From Synanceia verrucosa (lineage: Eukaryota > Chordata > Actinopteri > Perciformes > Synanceiidae), in NCBI GenBank assembly GCA_029721515.1, contig CM056566.1, positions 19,768,353 through 19,832,352 on the forward strand: 64,000 nucleotides of DNA, given 5' to 3'. The notes beneath the pieces are model-generated. The model saw nothing but the letters and a program-made list of their open reading frames with translations, made no database searches and was not told where the DNA came from. Shown one piece after another: positions 10,756 to 23,414 of this stretch (position 1 is its first letter; every line of letters begins with the position of its first letter). The position numbers and the translations under genes are program-made.

Positions 10756-13740
10756 TTATTTCATTTGAGTGACATTGTCTATAGATCCTGCAGGGTCCAT
10801 TTTGTGCAGCAGAAAGTGTCCTTGCACCTGGGCAGCGCTGATCTCTGAGTGGACGGCCAAAGCACGCTCCGCAAAGCGCTCTCCTTCAGAGGCAGGCTCG
10901 CCTGGGTAGAACCGCGAGAACATCTGTGTCAGCTGCCAGTGCGTACAATTCCCAATGTACTGCTTCAGGTCAACACGGCCGGGTCGGATCAGTGCAGGGT
11001 CTAACCTGTGTGCAGAGATTACAAGGACGAGTGTCAGTTAATGTCACTAAAAATGCTCCAAAAAATATTTTGATTTAGCTTTCATTATATTTTATATGAC
11101 TTTTCTTTTGTTTCAATATTTTAAATCCAAATTAATTCATATTTTAGCCACTAGGAGACAGCAGAAAAAAGGTGAAACTACAACGTTAACATCTTCAAGA
11201 TTATTCTTTCTGCTCCCTTTCATTCATATTTAGGAACATTGTGTATTTTGTATATTGAATTGTTTTCATTTTTATCAATGGATGAAATAAAACTAACACT
11301 AAAAATAAATAAATAAATAAATTATGGCAAATGTCCTAACCGTTGCTTATTTATACATCCACCAGATTAGCATTCACATATGTCCAAAGTCTCCTTTTGT
11401 CTCTTTCTCTGTTAAATGATTCATTATGTTCACCAACAAAGAACAGTCTGATAAACCAAAACAAGGTCCCAAAAAAGAGAAAAACAAGCTGAAGATGTTT
11501 TCCTGTTGATTTTTTAATCACAAGTATTGTATTTACAAATTATCTTTCAACAGTACCTTACCTGTCAATGAAGTTGGTTGTCATAAAAACTATTCTGGCC
11601 TCAGATGAAGCCACTCCATCCAGAGCATTAAGCAGGCCACTGAAGGTCAGTCTCCCCATTCCCTGGAACGCCAAAGGGTCTGGATGGCAAAGACAAAAGT
11701 GATTTGAAATAGGAGTTAAGTCTACACCTTCTACAACCTCCAAAATATAACTTGATACATAAGTGACAACCTTTCATCAGTTTATGTAAATCCCATCCCG
11801 TCCCTGCTACTTACTCTCTGTGGGAAGCAGCTCTCGATTGACAAACGCTGCATCTACATCCTCCAGCAGTATGATGCTTTGCTGCGGCGCCACGCTCAGC
11901 AGGTGGTTCAGACGGTCATCTGAAAGGCTTCGGTCACTCAGACTCATAAGACAGATGCTGTAGCCCAGCTCACCTGCCAGTGCCGTGCTGGAATATAAAG
12001 GGAAACAAAGGTGTATGTAGGTGAAATTGGTGAAATTGCACCCAAGTTCATCTTTCAGTCACACAGGGTTAAATCCAAAAGCACACTCACATAAAGCTGC
12101 TTTTTCCACAGCCCGGAGGACCATACAACAAATATCCTCTTCTGTAGGGGATGCCTGCACAGACAAAATAAACATAAATGTGGTCATAGAGGACACAGTA
12201 GTTGTTGTTGTCCTTTCTGGCTGTTCCCTTCCAGGGTCACCACAGCGAATGATCCGCTTGTAGACTTAGCGTTCCCCAGGCCGAAGGCATGCGCTATCAT
12301 CCACTGCGCTACCGGCCAGGTCATAGAGGACACGGAATAACTGGAAATACTACCATATCTTTTTGAAACACACAATTAACTAAGTCGATCAGTAACATTC
12401 CCATTTCTTCTTTACTACTTTCGGGAAGCATTTTCATTTATGAAAATCACTCTTATTGAATAAATGCGAGGAGAAGCTGCTTTGAATTTTTTTTCACAGA
12501 GAAGATGCATTTAAGTTTATGTAGGAAACCACTTGCACAAGATTGAAAAATCAAATTAGAAATGTCAGTGTCCACATCTAATTCTTTTATAATATAGGAT
12601 TAAATATGACTGTGGATTTTTGTGTATTATATTGTGAATTGTATAAATTGTATTCTCTGTGAGCTGAATGAAGTATCTATCTATTTATTATTACATATTT
12701 ATTGCTTATCACCTGTCAACATGAATCATTTTCTGCACTGCTTTGGTTTATGATCTGTCATGCCATTGCCACAGAAATTTATTTGATTGAACCCAGAAGA
12801 AAGACATAATAGACGCCTGTCAGGAAAACATGGATTATATAACCAGGTCATGTGAAGATGAAACACCATACCTCTATCTGTGTACCACTTTGGGTTTCCA
12901 ATAAAATCCTTCACATCATCTACGATCCTTTCGGCCACGCCACTCTCCAGCACCACAGAGCTGAGAGGTCTGCGTCGCCGTGGAAACCCAAAGGGCCGCC
13001 ACTCTGCACCCATGGCTGTGTACATCACGGTCCGTCCCTCTTCCTGCTTCAGGGCCAGTTCTCTTGCTGCATAACATGATTGACAACAATAACACTAAAT
13101 GGCCTCTAAATGATAAAAAGATGCAACACCAGACCAGAGCAGTGCAGCTCTCATATGGCAACGGTAATATCTTACCTTCTTGTAAGATGTTAAAGAAAAT
13201 TTGTCTGTCTCTGCCTAAAGCAGTGAAGGTTACAGACTCCCATGGGGTTCCGGTGTGCAGATCCACCATCTGCTTCTCTCTGGTCCTCTCCACCCTGATC
13301 CACTTCCTCCCATACCTGCAGACCACAATAAATTTCAGAGGATGTGCAGTTTTAATTGCTTTGTTAAGTGTATTGCTAAGGTAGATTTAAATAAAGGTAT
13401 ATTTAGAGAACTCTTCTAACCAGATGATGTGGTTTCCAGGGCTTGGGTGGAAGTCAAACTGTGTGTGGACCCGTCCACTCTCATGTGCCAGATAGGAGGT
13501 CTCCACGCTCAGGTGCTGAGTGTGCCTGGCATGCTTGGTGATCCAGCTCAACAGCCAGTGGTAGCTCTTATCCCTGCTGGGGACCTCCAGAGTGATCATG
13601 TAGTGCCGGCGGAAGAAGATCATTCCTACTTGGGCACCTTTTCTGGCCACTGCCAATGCTGTCCCAATCCCAACCAGTCCAAACCCAGCCCCAAAGTATG
13701 GGTTGTCCTTCAGGCCATCCAGGAAGTCTGACAGGGGCAT
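10756..13740 (-). CDS. bcs1l: Mitochondrial chaperone BCS1 (complex III assembly AAA ATPase)
   Basis: Seven coding exons: 13421-13740, 13176-13315, 12872-13066, 12091-12154, 11815-11987, 11562-11679, 10756-11005. All junctions are GT-AG and phased. The product is 419 aa, the same length as human BCS1L. A short N-terminal transmembrane segment (about residues 16-32) is followed by the basic internal targeting region, the BCS1-specific domain and one AAA module. Walker A is GPPGCGKSS with K236, and Walker B is LLEDVDAAF around D285. The second region of homology includes NALDGVASSEARIVF. Known role: in the inner membrane it moves the folded Rieske iron-sulfur protein into complex III. It is transcribed away from ZNF142, from which it is separated by about 1.3 kb of CpG-containing DNA. 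A SINE sits in the intron between coding exons 3 and 4. Confidence 0.96.
12197..12318 (-). mobile_element. Short tRNA-derived SINE with a 15-bp target duplication
   Basis: The 15-bp sequence GGTCATAGAGGACAC flanks the insert exactly (12182-12196 and 12319-12333). Read on the minus strand the insert starts with a tRNA-like head containing GGTAGCGCAGTGGATGATAG (box A-like). It ends in a CAACAACAACTACT tail preceded by a block resembling a common fish repeat (GTGGTGACCCTGGAAGGGA). It is 122 bp long and lies in a BCS1L intron in the gene's own orientation. No good B box is visible. Confidence 0.8.
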
Positions 13741-15044
13741 GTTTCTGTTATCTGCACTATCCCCAGCAGAACCACACTATAAAGTTGTAATAACACTTTG
13801 TAGAAGCACAGAGGTGCAGATAAAGTGCAAACTCATTGGATATGTGTGACAGTCCAGTCTATCTGGAAGACTAAGGTATTTGTCAGGAGCTGAAGACCTG
13901 CTGCCAAACAGCTGGTGCTAGTTTCTATTGCTATACCCGGTCATGTTGAATAATTAACTAATATCCCATTGACTTGCCTTCTTCTTCTCCATACCGGTGT
14001 CTTGAAGGCTGTCGTTTCCGGTTTCCAGCCGTTATTTTATAAACAGCAACAGCTCAGCCACCTAAAGTCCCCATGCGGTCAATGTATGGATGTGATGTGA
14101 TTCGAAGCAGCAGCGACCTCTGCTACACTTCCTGTGTTTGTCAAATATCATTCCGGCTGCTCGCCGGCCATCAAAGATTCGTTCCTGTTCCGTGTTGTCG
14201 CCTCTCAGTTTTGCTCGCACATTAAAACGACAACTAACTTAAATAAATATAGTATAGAATAGTAAATATAGATAATATATGGTTTGTGGATTTTATTGTA
14301 GTCTGTGCGAACCGCAATGGCGACATTGCTAACAAGAACCGAGACTTTGCGATTAAAATCACTAGAAGCTAACAACAGTTTAGCTAACAGCGACGTTAGC
14401 ATATAGATAATACTTTATCACATTAAGTAAGCGAAACTCCGTCTCCGTATTGCTCATTATTAATTTATACACAGTCTATGTTAATTCAGAAAGCCTGCAA
14501 ACTATCCAACAGCAAAGATGGACATTAAGAGCTCGATGCTGTACAACTGATAATGGTTGGTGTTCTGTTTTTCAGATAAAACGGACTGCGGAAATCCAGG
14601 CAGTAGGTAGAAAATATGTTCCTGCTGCAATTTATATTTCGACTAGAGATGTGATCTTAGATATGTCTTTTTCATAGCTACAATTGATGTGAATGGAATT
14701 TAGTTTGTACAGCATGTATTTTATTTAGAAAATTCAACAACACAAGCTGTTATCTGTTAGTGTGGTTTATCAGCATCCACAGAAATTAATGTCTACATGA
14801 ATCCCAGTTTTCCTGTCTACATACCATTTTGTGAATGTGGGAGCTGTGATATGTGTGTTAATACATAGATACAGTGCACAGAAGTGTTTTTAGAGTGTTT
14901 TAGTGCTGGCTGAACACAGGTGGTTTATATGTAGCTGTGCAATCAGAATTATATTAAATAGATTCAAAATATGAGTCACAAATGTTTGTCGTGACGCTTT
15001 TAAATCTGTCAAATTGTAACTACTGTGCTGTTCTTTCAGACACA
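13741..15044. promoter_or_regulatory. Shared divergent promoter region of BCS1L and ZNF142
   Basis: BCS1L starts at 13740 on the minus strand and the ZNF142 ATG is at 15045 on the plus strand. The segment 13970-14350 has CpGs and several ETS-type sites: TTCCGG at 14016-14021 and 14151-14156, and ACTTCCTG at 14127-14134. No TATA box is obvious. The ZNF142 coding exon starts after an acceptor at 15038-15039, so at least one 5' non-coding exon must lie upstream, probably around 14200-14400. Start sites are inferred. Confidence 0.6.
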
Positions 15045-18000
15045 ATGGAGACTGTGGTACCTCTTGGATGTGAAAAATGTGGTCAGAGCGTCTCAGACAG
15101 CGGCTTGTTGACGTCCCATACCTGCTCAGAAAGGCTGACCACTCCGTCCAGTAAAAATCTGTTGGATAATTACAAGTGTTCCCAATGCAGTGAGGTGTTT
15201 TCCAAGCCTGGTGGTCTGGAGTGTCACTTCAAAATCACCCACAGTGGACAGGACTCTGAAGGACCATTTGCCTGCATTAAGCCAGGCTGCCACTTCAGCG
15301 GCAGAAACCGGCAAGAATATCAAGCCCACCTGATCTCCACACATGGATTTACTCTTATTCCTTGCACCCTCCAGTCATGCAAAGGGTTATTCCTTGCACA
15401 GGGGGAGATGGAAAGACACTTGCGGAGCCATATGCCCTACGGCTGCTTCCAGTGCCAGTTTGCTGCTCAAAATGTAAAAGACCTGTGTGATCACCTCTTA
15501 CTGCACAACCACCTGCCACCCTGCACTAAAGGTAAACAGACACTGCAAAGAGTTAGTGTTATGTCAGCTCTGTGGATTTACATTAACATTTTGGCACATC
15601 TGTTCATAGGGGATGAAATTACAGCCACATCTGTATGTGCTAATGAAAACCACCAACCTCAGATGTACGGCAGGCCAAAAAGAAGGCCGACATCCAACTC
15701 AGCTCATGCATCATCATTAACAGAAGATGGGAACGAAGAACAGCCAGTTATTAAAAGAAGGAGCCAGACAGTGGAAAGAGACGAACATTCAGCAGTGGAT
15801 GCTGCACCACTGCCATCTAAAGGTACATACACTAAACTGCTTGGTATGTCACAAGGTTATATGAAATAATACAACACACACAAGTGACAAAAATTAAGTG
15901 ACAAAAAAAGGCTTTCACTATTTATTGTTTTTCCACAAGGAAATTTGAGTGTCACAGAAATAGAGAAACAGATCCATAGATTGGCAACTATTATGTTATG
16001 AAGATCTACTATATACAGATGATGCTTGGAAAAAAAGTAAAATAGAATAAAACCCCTAAATATAGGGCAGCATAAATGGAAAGGAGACAGCGAAGTTGCA
16101 AAATTAGGTTTTATGTCTCTGCAGATGAAAGCATCTTAAATAACTGTTTTAGCACTTGCAATTTTATTTATATAGCACATTTCAGCAACAGGGCAATTCA
16201 ATGTGCTTTACATAAAACATCAAGTATTAAAAGCATCAAAGTAAAAAACATTAAAAGCAACAACACAATGTTATGTAAATGTTAAACAGGGGAGGCCCCA
16301 GGATTGAGCCCTGAGGAACTCCACTTATATATATTTATATATATAAGTACTATATATATATATATATACTTATATATTTGTTCGCTCAAATGTGTAATTA
16401 CCTATTGACACAAAGTAGTCCCTGTCCTTTAGCAGCAAAAGTGTCTTCAGTAGTAAAATGACTTTCATGTGTTCTCATCCATCAGAGTACCTTGCAGAAG
16501 GATCAGAACACACCTATCGCACCCACACCTGCCCCAAGTGTCGCCGCTGCTTCAAGATGCGCTCCCACCTGCAGGAGCACCTTCATTTACATTTTCCTGA
16601 CCCTGGCCTCCAGTGTCCCACCTGCCAGCGCTACTTCACCAGCAAGAGCAAGTTGCGTATACACAGACTCCGTGAGGCGGGTGAAAAAGTTCACCGTTGC
16701 CACTTGTGTGAATACTCGGCTGTGGAGCGGAACGCGATCCGTCGCCACCTTGCCAGCGTACACGCCGATGAGACGGAATCTGACATGAGCGGTCGCAGCT
16801 ATCCCTGCCCCACCTGCGGTCAAAGCTTTCGCCAGAGCAGGTCGCTAAAGACCCACATGAAGACGCACAACATCCTATCAAACAGCAAGCCAGTGGCCTG
16901 TTTCCAAGAGGGTTGCTTTTTCCACAGTTCTCTGCGGAAAGAGCTTCTCAAACATGCTGCTGAGGTGCACGGGGTCAGGGCTGTAGAGTGTCGTCATCAC
17001 GCCTGTGGTGCCGTCTTCCAAAGTGAGGCGGAGATGGAGTCTCATTATCCAACACACCTCGCCTACCACTGCTCACAGTGTGATTTCTCCTGTTCCAATA
17101 AGGCTGTCTTCCTACAGCACCAGCGGCACGGTCACCCGGGAAACGACAAGCTTTGTTGTGACTTTTGTGCCTTTGTCACTTTTAACCCTGTGGAGTTCGA
17201 GCAGCATGTTGGACATTTACATGCCAATGAGAAGATCCATCGCTGCTCTCAGTGCAGCTACGTGACCTCGCATAAACGGGGCTTAAAGCGACACATGCTG
17301 ATGCACAGCGGTGAGGGGGGAATATATTCTCACTTTAATATTTACATTTGATATCAGAGTGGCTCATGGAGGGAGCTGCAATTTCTGGCGCGACATATGA
17401 TTTTTTTGTTTTCCTCTGTAACAGGTGAGAAGCCCCACAAGTGTAGCCTGTGTGACTTCAGGTGCCGAGACGAGTCCTATCTCTCTAAACATATGCTCAC
17501 TCACTCAGAGAGCAAGAACTTTATGTGTGCTGAATGTGGATACGTCACAAAATGGAAACACTACCTGAATGTCCACATGAGGAAACATGCTGGAGACCTC
17601 AGGTAGATACTTTCTCATACAACCGTCAGCATTCATCTTGGCATTGTTACTGTACTGCTGTGTGCACAGAATGATCAAAAATGAAGGACAGGCTTATTAC
17701 AGTCCTGCAACCCGTAACTCTGTTTTTGTCGTAACATGGTTCGAATCCCGGCTCCCCCAAGGTGCACGTCGAAGTGTCCTTCAGCAAGATACTGATGAGC
17801 TCTTGGCACCTTGCATGGCAGCCTCTGGCATTGATATGTGAATGGGAAATGTAGTATAAAGTGTTTCGAGCTGTCGGTAGACTTGAAAAGCGCTATACAA
17901 ATGCAACACCATTTACTATTTTACCAATATTGTCGGAAATACTCCAGATGATTCCAAAGTGAAATGGGTGAGTAAATGGCAGTATGTTATTCCAGAAATA

Positions 18001-21000
18001 AGGTCCAATTTGTAAAACATAGCACTTCCCCTTTAAAAAAATACCAGAAAAAATTACCAACCCTATCTTTAATCACAAATTTACAGTAAAAAATGGAAAT
18101 TGAGAAATCTTACTGCACCCTTGGCCCTTCCTTAAGGCCCACCTTGAGTACAACTGCTGTACTAAAGTATGTTTGTCCATGTATGTGAAGTAGGAAAGGA
18201 AGTTCAGTGTTCTCTATACACTGTCGTTGTCATGCCTAACCTTCCTGTCTCCTCTCCTAGGTATCAGTGTGACCAGTGCCCTTACCGATGTCACCGCATG
18301 GACCAGCTAAATAGCCACAAATTACGGCATCAAGCCAAATCGCTCATGTGTGAGATCTGTGCTTATGCCTGCAAGCGCAAGTATGAGCTTCGTAATCACA
18401 TGTTGGCCAAACACTCTGGTGAGGAGAAACCACCATCTATCTATAAGTGCAAATACTGCACATACTCTACCTGCTACAGACAAGCCCTTCAAAATCACGA
18501 GAACTGCAAACACACTAAGCTGAAAGAGTTCCGATGTGCCCTCTGCTTCTATTCCTCCTTCAGCAGCATCAGCCTCTTCCTGCACAAGAGAAAAGCTCAT
18601 GGCTATGTACCTGGGGACAAAGCATGGCTCGAGAACTATGCTGCCAAGGAGAAGGAGAGAAACTCTACAGAGTTCTCACAGGATTTTTACAATAAGCCCT
18701 CAACAGTTCATGAGCTGTCTGAAAAATCCTCCTGTAAAGGACCTCCACCTTCTCAAAGAGGAGTTCCTGGATCAGTGGATGACACAGCAGGCACAGAATC
18801 TGTAGCTGATTCACAAACTGTGGGTCCTGTGGATGTTTTGGATGTTGTTTCTCAAGGGGTCGTCAACAAAGGTATTTCAGACCGTCCTCCATCTGCTAAC
18901 AGTCCTGAGGAATACTGTACTCTTGTTTTAACAACACTATCGACTGCTGACTCTCAGGCCTCCTCTCTACAAAATGAGGAAGAAAATTGTGCACATCAAA
19001 CTCCAAGCTCAACTCATTTAAATTGCAATGGCTCTGACATGGCACAAGATAAGACAGGCTCGTCTGCATCATCAGAGGAGGATGCTGTAGGTATGCCAGA
19101 GGCAGAATGTGAACAAAATGAATTGGATGACAACTATGAGCCTCTGAATGAAACAAGTCAACCTGTTGGACCAGTGGAGTGTGAGAATGCTTGTGGGACA
19201 ATCGCATCCACTTTCCCATCCATGCAAAATCAGCAATTAGAATCTGAGATCCGTCTAAGAGCAATGAAGAAACATGACAAGGACCAAGCAGAAGCCATGG
19301 TTTTGGAAGGACGGGTGCAGATGCTCGTGGTGCCAACTAAAGATGTTTATCACTGTGATAAGTGCTCTTATATAACCAGTAAGGAGACCGCTTTGAAGTA
19401 CCACTGCGCGGCTTTGTGCAACAGTAGGACAAAGGGACACAAGTGCCAGGCCTGTGGAGCGCAGTTCAAACAAAGGCGAGGCCTCGATAGCCACCTGGCA
19501 AAGAAATGCCCTGCACTTCCACGAACAATGAGGGCATTTGTGGGCATTTCAAATACAGCAAAAGGCGGATCTACTGTAGGCCAGGGAGGATCCAGTCAAC
19601 TGGATGAGGGATCAGAAAAAGAAAAACTTCTATCTTCCCAAAATAAAATTTCCAAAGATTCAAATGAATTCCATCAGCAAGAAGAGGACATTTGTACATC
19701 TCATTTAGAAAACTCTAACCTTGCAAAAAAGCAGAGAGATGTTACGCCACAGAAGTCTCTTTACACAAAAAAATTTGGGAAATTCAAATGCAAGCTGTGC
19801 AGCTTTTCATCAGTTAGGCTTGCAACAGTTGAACGGCACCTCTCGACCTGTAGAAAATCCTTAAGGAAGAAGGGGAATCAGGTCACTCTAGAAGTAGAGG
19901 ATGAGTGTGGTACCAAAAAAAAACAGGATGTGGAGGAAGAGTCCAATGAGAGAACTGGAAAAGTCCCTGAGAAACATCAAATCCTCTCTTGTCCTAGCTG
20001 TGTATTTAAGTGCCACCAGCAAAGAGCATTAAACAGTCATGAAAAGAGAGGCTGCATGAAGCTAGGGGAAGTCCAGTGCAACATGTGTTCATATGTAGCC
20101 AAATCTCGAACTTCTTTGACGCGTCACATCCTGTGTGTCCATAACAAAAAAAAGATTGGTGGTGCTAAACGTCTGCATTGCCAGCACTGCACTTTCACCT
20201 GTAAACAAGAGCGATGCATGGCGCAACATGTTGCGCTCAAACACAAAGGCGCACAACCTCACCATTGTCGATACTGTCCTTTTAGCACCACGAGGCGCTA
20301 CCGCTTGGAAGAGCACGAGTCTCTCCACACAGGAGTCGGCCGTCACATCTGCGACATGTGCGACAAGACCTTTGGCGCGGCAACCAAACTGCGTCAGCAC
20401 AAGATGCGCATCCATGAAAAACAGCTGACGCACTTCTGCTCGCTCTGTGACTTTGGCGGCTACACTCTCGACGATGTCAGGCGACACAATCTCAGGTGCC
20501 ACACGGGGGAGTTGCGCCATGCTTGCACTCATTGCGATGCGCAGTTTAGTTCGGAAGTTGCACTCAGAAACCACTGTAAACGTGTGCACCAGCTCCAGGT
20601 CTATTTTTCATGCAAGCAGTGCGACTACACATGTAGCAGCGAGGTCACTCTGAAGACCCACCAAGAGAGCAAGCACCCTCAGATGAAGTGCAACACCTGC
20701 CAGGAGTCTTTTAAGACAAAGGAGAGTCTTGAGATTCATCAGAGGATCCACCTGGCACATCCGTGTCAGCTTTGCCCCTTTGCTACCAAAACAAAGCAGC
20801 TGTTAGCTGAGCACCTTCTGAGTGAACACGAGGGGGGATCTCCGCAGGACAAGCCTCTGAAGTGCAGCTCTTGCCAGTTTGCTTGTCGGCATCAGCTGGT
20901 GTTAGAGCAGCACCTCCGCTCACATGGAGGCAAGCGGCTGTACAAGTGCACGGACTGCGAGTATTCAACGCGGAACAAGCAGAAGATCACATGGCACATT

Positions 21001-22757
21001 CGCATACACACTGGAGAGAAGCCTTACAGCTGTGAGCAGTGCAGCTACACATGCACTGATCCGTCCAGGCTGAAGGTAAATCCAGTGTTTGTAATCGAAA
21101 AGTGCTGTTATGTATGAATGATAGATCATTTGTGGTAAAGTGAGTATGGAATTGGGAATGTGAACCCCCACCAGCACGAAAACCCCCATTTGTGGCTGCA
21201 GTTGGATGATATTGGGATCAAACTGACTGAAATGCATTGCCAGAGACGTGCTGGCAGGTCATAAAGCAGAACTCCATTCAAAAAAATCAAGGAAACTAAC
21301 TAACTAACACAGTCGTAATTAACGAACAAACATGCTGATAAAATTAGATTAACAATTTTTTTCTGAATCTGTCCAAGCTTCTCCTGTAATTCGGGAAACA
21401 AAAAATCCACCAAAGAGCATCATTAAAGTATTAATTTGTAACATGAAATGAACCGAAAGGTAAATCCAATAAGACGTTTGTCAAAATTAGCACATCTCTG
21501 GCAACGCATTTCAGACAGTTTGTCCAAGTAGAGTTACCTTTGTGCAAATAAGGGCGTTAACACGTTAACTTTGACAGTTCTAAAAAAAAATACTAATTTA
21601 TGATATATTTTAAAAATACTGATACTACTATTCTTTCTGTCATTCAAATATAAAGATGCAATGATGAAATGGTAAAATAATGAGAAAGTGGTACGCTTAG
21701 CATGAAGAATGGAAATGGGGAAACAGCTAACCTGGCTCTGTTCTATTGCAAAAACAAACGCCACCTACTGGCACCTCCAAAGCTTACTAATTAGCACGTT
21801 ATATCTTGTTTAATCTGTAATCTAGCTGTCTAGCCAGCTGTTACTAGCCTTTATGCTAAGCTAATCAGACGTCATAGTGATGTTGAGTTTCTCATCTAAC
21901 TTTCAGCTAAAAAGTAAATAAGCATGCCAATCTCTGTGCTAAAATGTGACATTGACTGTAAAAGCATCATGAAAATAATACAGGCTGTCTAACTTTTCTG
22001 TTGTCTCATAAATTCCACCACAGCTTCACATGAGGGTTCACCAAGAGGAGAAGAAGTACCTTTGTCCAGAGTGTGGCTACAAATGCAAGTGGGCAACTCA
22101 GCTGAAGTATCACATGACCAAGCACACAGGTACCTGCAAGACATGAAGCTGGGCGATTGGAATCACTTTGAAGATTAGGGAACTACTTGTTATTAATGTG
22201 AGGCAGATTTAATATTGTGAATTCAGTACATTTTTTTGTCCTCTGCAGGGGACAAGCCATATGTCTGTGATGAGTGTGACTACCGCACCAACAGAGCCGA
22301 TGCCCTTCGCGCCCACCGGGACACACAGCACTGCGACCTGCGCCCTTACGTCTGCGAGAAATGCGGCAAAGCCTTCAAAACTAGTTTCATACTGAAGACC
22401 CACCAGCGGCAACACAGTGACGATCGGCCATACACGTGCGGCTTGTGCCACAAGGCCTTCCGCTGGCCGGCAGGTCTCAGGCATCACTACCTCTCCCACA
22501 CCAAGCAGCAGCCATTCTGCTGCCGCCACTGCTCCTACCGAGCCAAACAGAAGTTCCAGGTGGTCAAGCATTTGCGGAGGCACCATGCAGAGATGTCAGT
22601 GGAGGAAGGGGTGGTGAGGGACTCTGGAGCTGTTAGCCTGACCCTGAAGGAGGCATTGCAAGGGACACTGGATGAGAGAGCTGCAGAAGTGGAGGAGGAA
22701 GGAACGGCCGACGAGGTGCAGGAAGTAGTCATGCAAAAAGAGGAAACAAAATGCTGA
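15045..22757 (+). CDS. znf142: Zinc finger protein 142 (multi C2H2)
   Basis: Seven coding exons: 15045-15531, 15610-15822, 16486-17310, 17425-17602, 18261-21075, 22024-22129, 22249-22757. All are GT-AG and phase-consistent, giving about 1,710 aa, close to human ZNF142. I count roughly 40 C2H2 or near-C2H2 fingers spread along the protein. Several have a C2HC form. TGEKPY-type linkers appear only occasionally, for example before the finger CEQCSYTC. One finger is split by the intron after 21075. The large exon holds a finger-poor acidic, serine-rich spacer (about 18620-19330), and the C-terminus is acidic. The start is METVVPLGCEKCG, just after an acceptor. Known role: a nuclear DNA-binding regulator with poorly defined targets. 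The assignment rests on finger layout and position next to BCS1L and PLCD4. Confidence 0.93.
16145..16275. repeat. Fish interspersed repeat (TTTATTTATATAGCACATTTC type)
   Basis: The sequence TTTATTTATATAGCACATTTC, then GCAATTCAATGTGCTTTACATAAAA, is a motif I recognise from widespread teleost repeats. A second, shorter relative lies at about 25267-25330. It lies in a ZNF142 intron. Confidence 0.5.
16326..16376. repeat. (TA)n-rich palindromic stretch
   Basis: Alternating TA runs with internal self-complementarity (TATATAAGTA / TACTTATATA), in a ZNF142 intron. Confidence 0.7.
17690..17925 (+). mobile_element. 5'-truncated fish SINE-like element
   Basis: A B-box-like GGTTCGAATCCCGGC lies near its left end. 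It is followed by GTGTCCTTCAGCAAGATACTGA, then GGCACCTTGCATGGCAGCC, and ends in AAAAGCGCTATACAAATGCAACACCATTTAC. This order matches a SINE very common in teleosts. The tRNA head is mostly lost. It lies in the ZNF142 intron between 17602 and 18261. The paired repeat at 17934-18036 follows directly. Confidence 0.65.
17934..18036 (+). repeat. Dispersed repeat, copy 2 of a pair
   Basis: Aligns end to end with 7567-7682: same start CCAATAT, the same internal CAAAGTGAAATGG and GTCCAATTTG blocks, and the same end CACTTCCCCTTTAA. Confidence 0.75.
21219..21535. mobile_element. Foldback element with inverted arms
   Basis: The left arm (21219-21263), reverse-complemented, reads TATGACCTGCCAGCACGTCTC then TGGCAATGCATTTCAG. 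The right arm (about 21488-21535) reads AGCACATCTCTGGCAACGCATTTCAG then ACAGTTTGTCC. The arms are inverted and about 220 bp apart. A third copy of the arm alone lies at 47893-47957 in USP37. It occupies the ZNF142 intron after 21075. The family is not recognised. Confidence 0.6.
21690..21870. repeat. Dispersed fish repeat with CTGGCTCTGT block
   Basis: GGAAACAGCTAACCTGGCTCTGT, then GCCACCTACTGGCACCTCCAAAGC and TTAGCACGTTATATCTTG, recall a common teleost interspersed repeat. A short relative, GGAAACAGAACAACTAGCC then TGGCTCTGT, lies at about 33205-33245. Confidence 0.5.
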
Positions 22758-23414
22758 AGAGAAGTCACAATATGCAGTGCTCAGTTTCGACTATAGATGG
22801 CTGTCATCGCCAGAAAAAACACTGACATGACTGTCAAAATTTATAACTGACCACTTGGTTTTAATGACTGGATTGAAAGGAAAAACAAACATCATTTTCT
22901 ATTTTCTGAAGAATCTTATTTTATGAAGAACTATACTGTGAATAAATGAACTTAAACCATGAACGGGTCAAAATGTTTGTAAATTTTGAAGCATTCAGAA
23001 AAAGAATTGCATATATTTACAGACCTTTATATAAATTCATTTAAACTATTTACTCAACTGAATAGAAATAATGCAAGCAGGCACTTTGTACTTTATGTAC
23101 TTAATGTAATAGGAGGTTTATAATACTGATATTTGGCAGTTTTTTCATATTCTATTATTACACTTTCACTTTTTATGTACTTATGTACTGTCACATCTAC
23201 AGCACATTATAAGGAACATTCTGGACATGCAGCAATCCTTCGTGTTACTTCATGTTTCATTTGTGAACAATATCTCTATAAAAATTTGAAACGAGAATTG
23301 CACTTTTGGCATAACAGAAATAAATACAGACATCTTCATGTTTTTTTTACAGCACGACATGGCATCTTTTGACCCCATTTCTTTGTAGGTATTGACTGTC
23401 TTATTTTCACCTTC
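22758..23414. other. ZNF142-PLCD4 tail-to-tail gap
   Basis: The two genes converge, with 657 bp between stop codons. AATAAA on the plus strand at 22941-22946 is a good poly(A) signal for ZNF142, about 190 bp after its stop. No clear AATAAA for PLCD4 was found on the minus strand. No other feature is seen. Confidence 0.6.

Noticed and set aside
14450..14677. Small protein upstream of ZNF142
   Set aside because: Compositionally it looks random, shows no family resemblance, and lies in the 5' intron region.
15532..15869. ZNF142 continuing through its introns, since the frame stays open at 15532-15609 and 15823-15869
   Set aside because: Good donors and acceptors bracket both introns, phases match after splicing, and the intronic residues are not finger-like.
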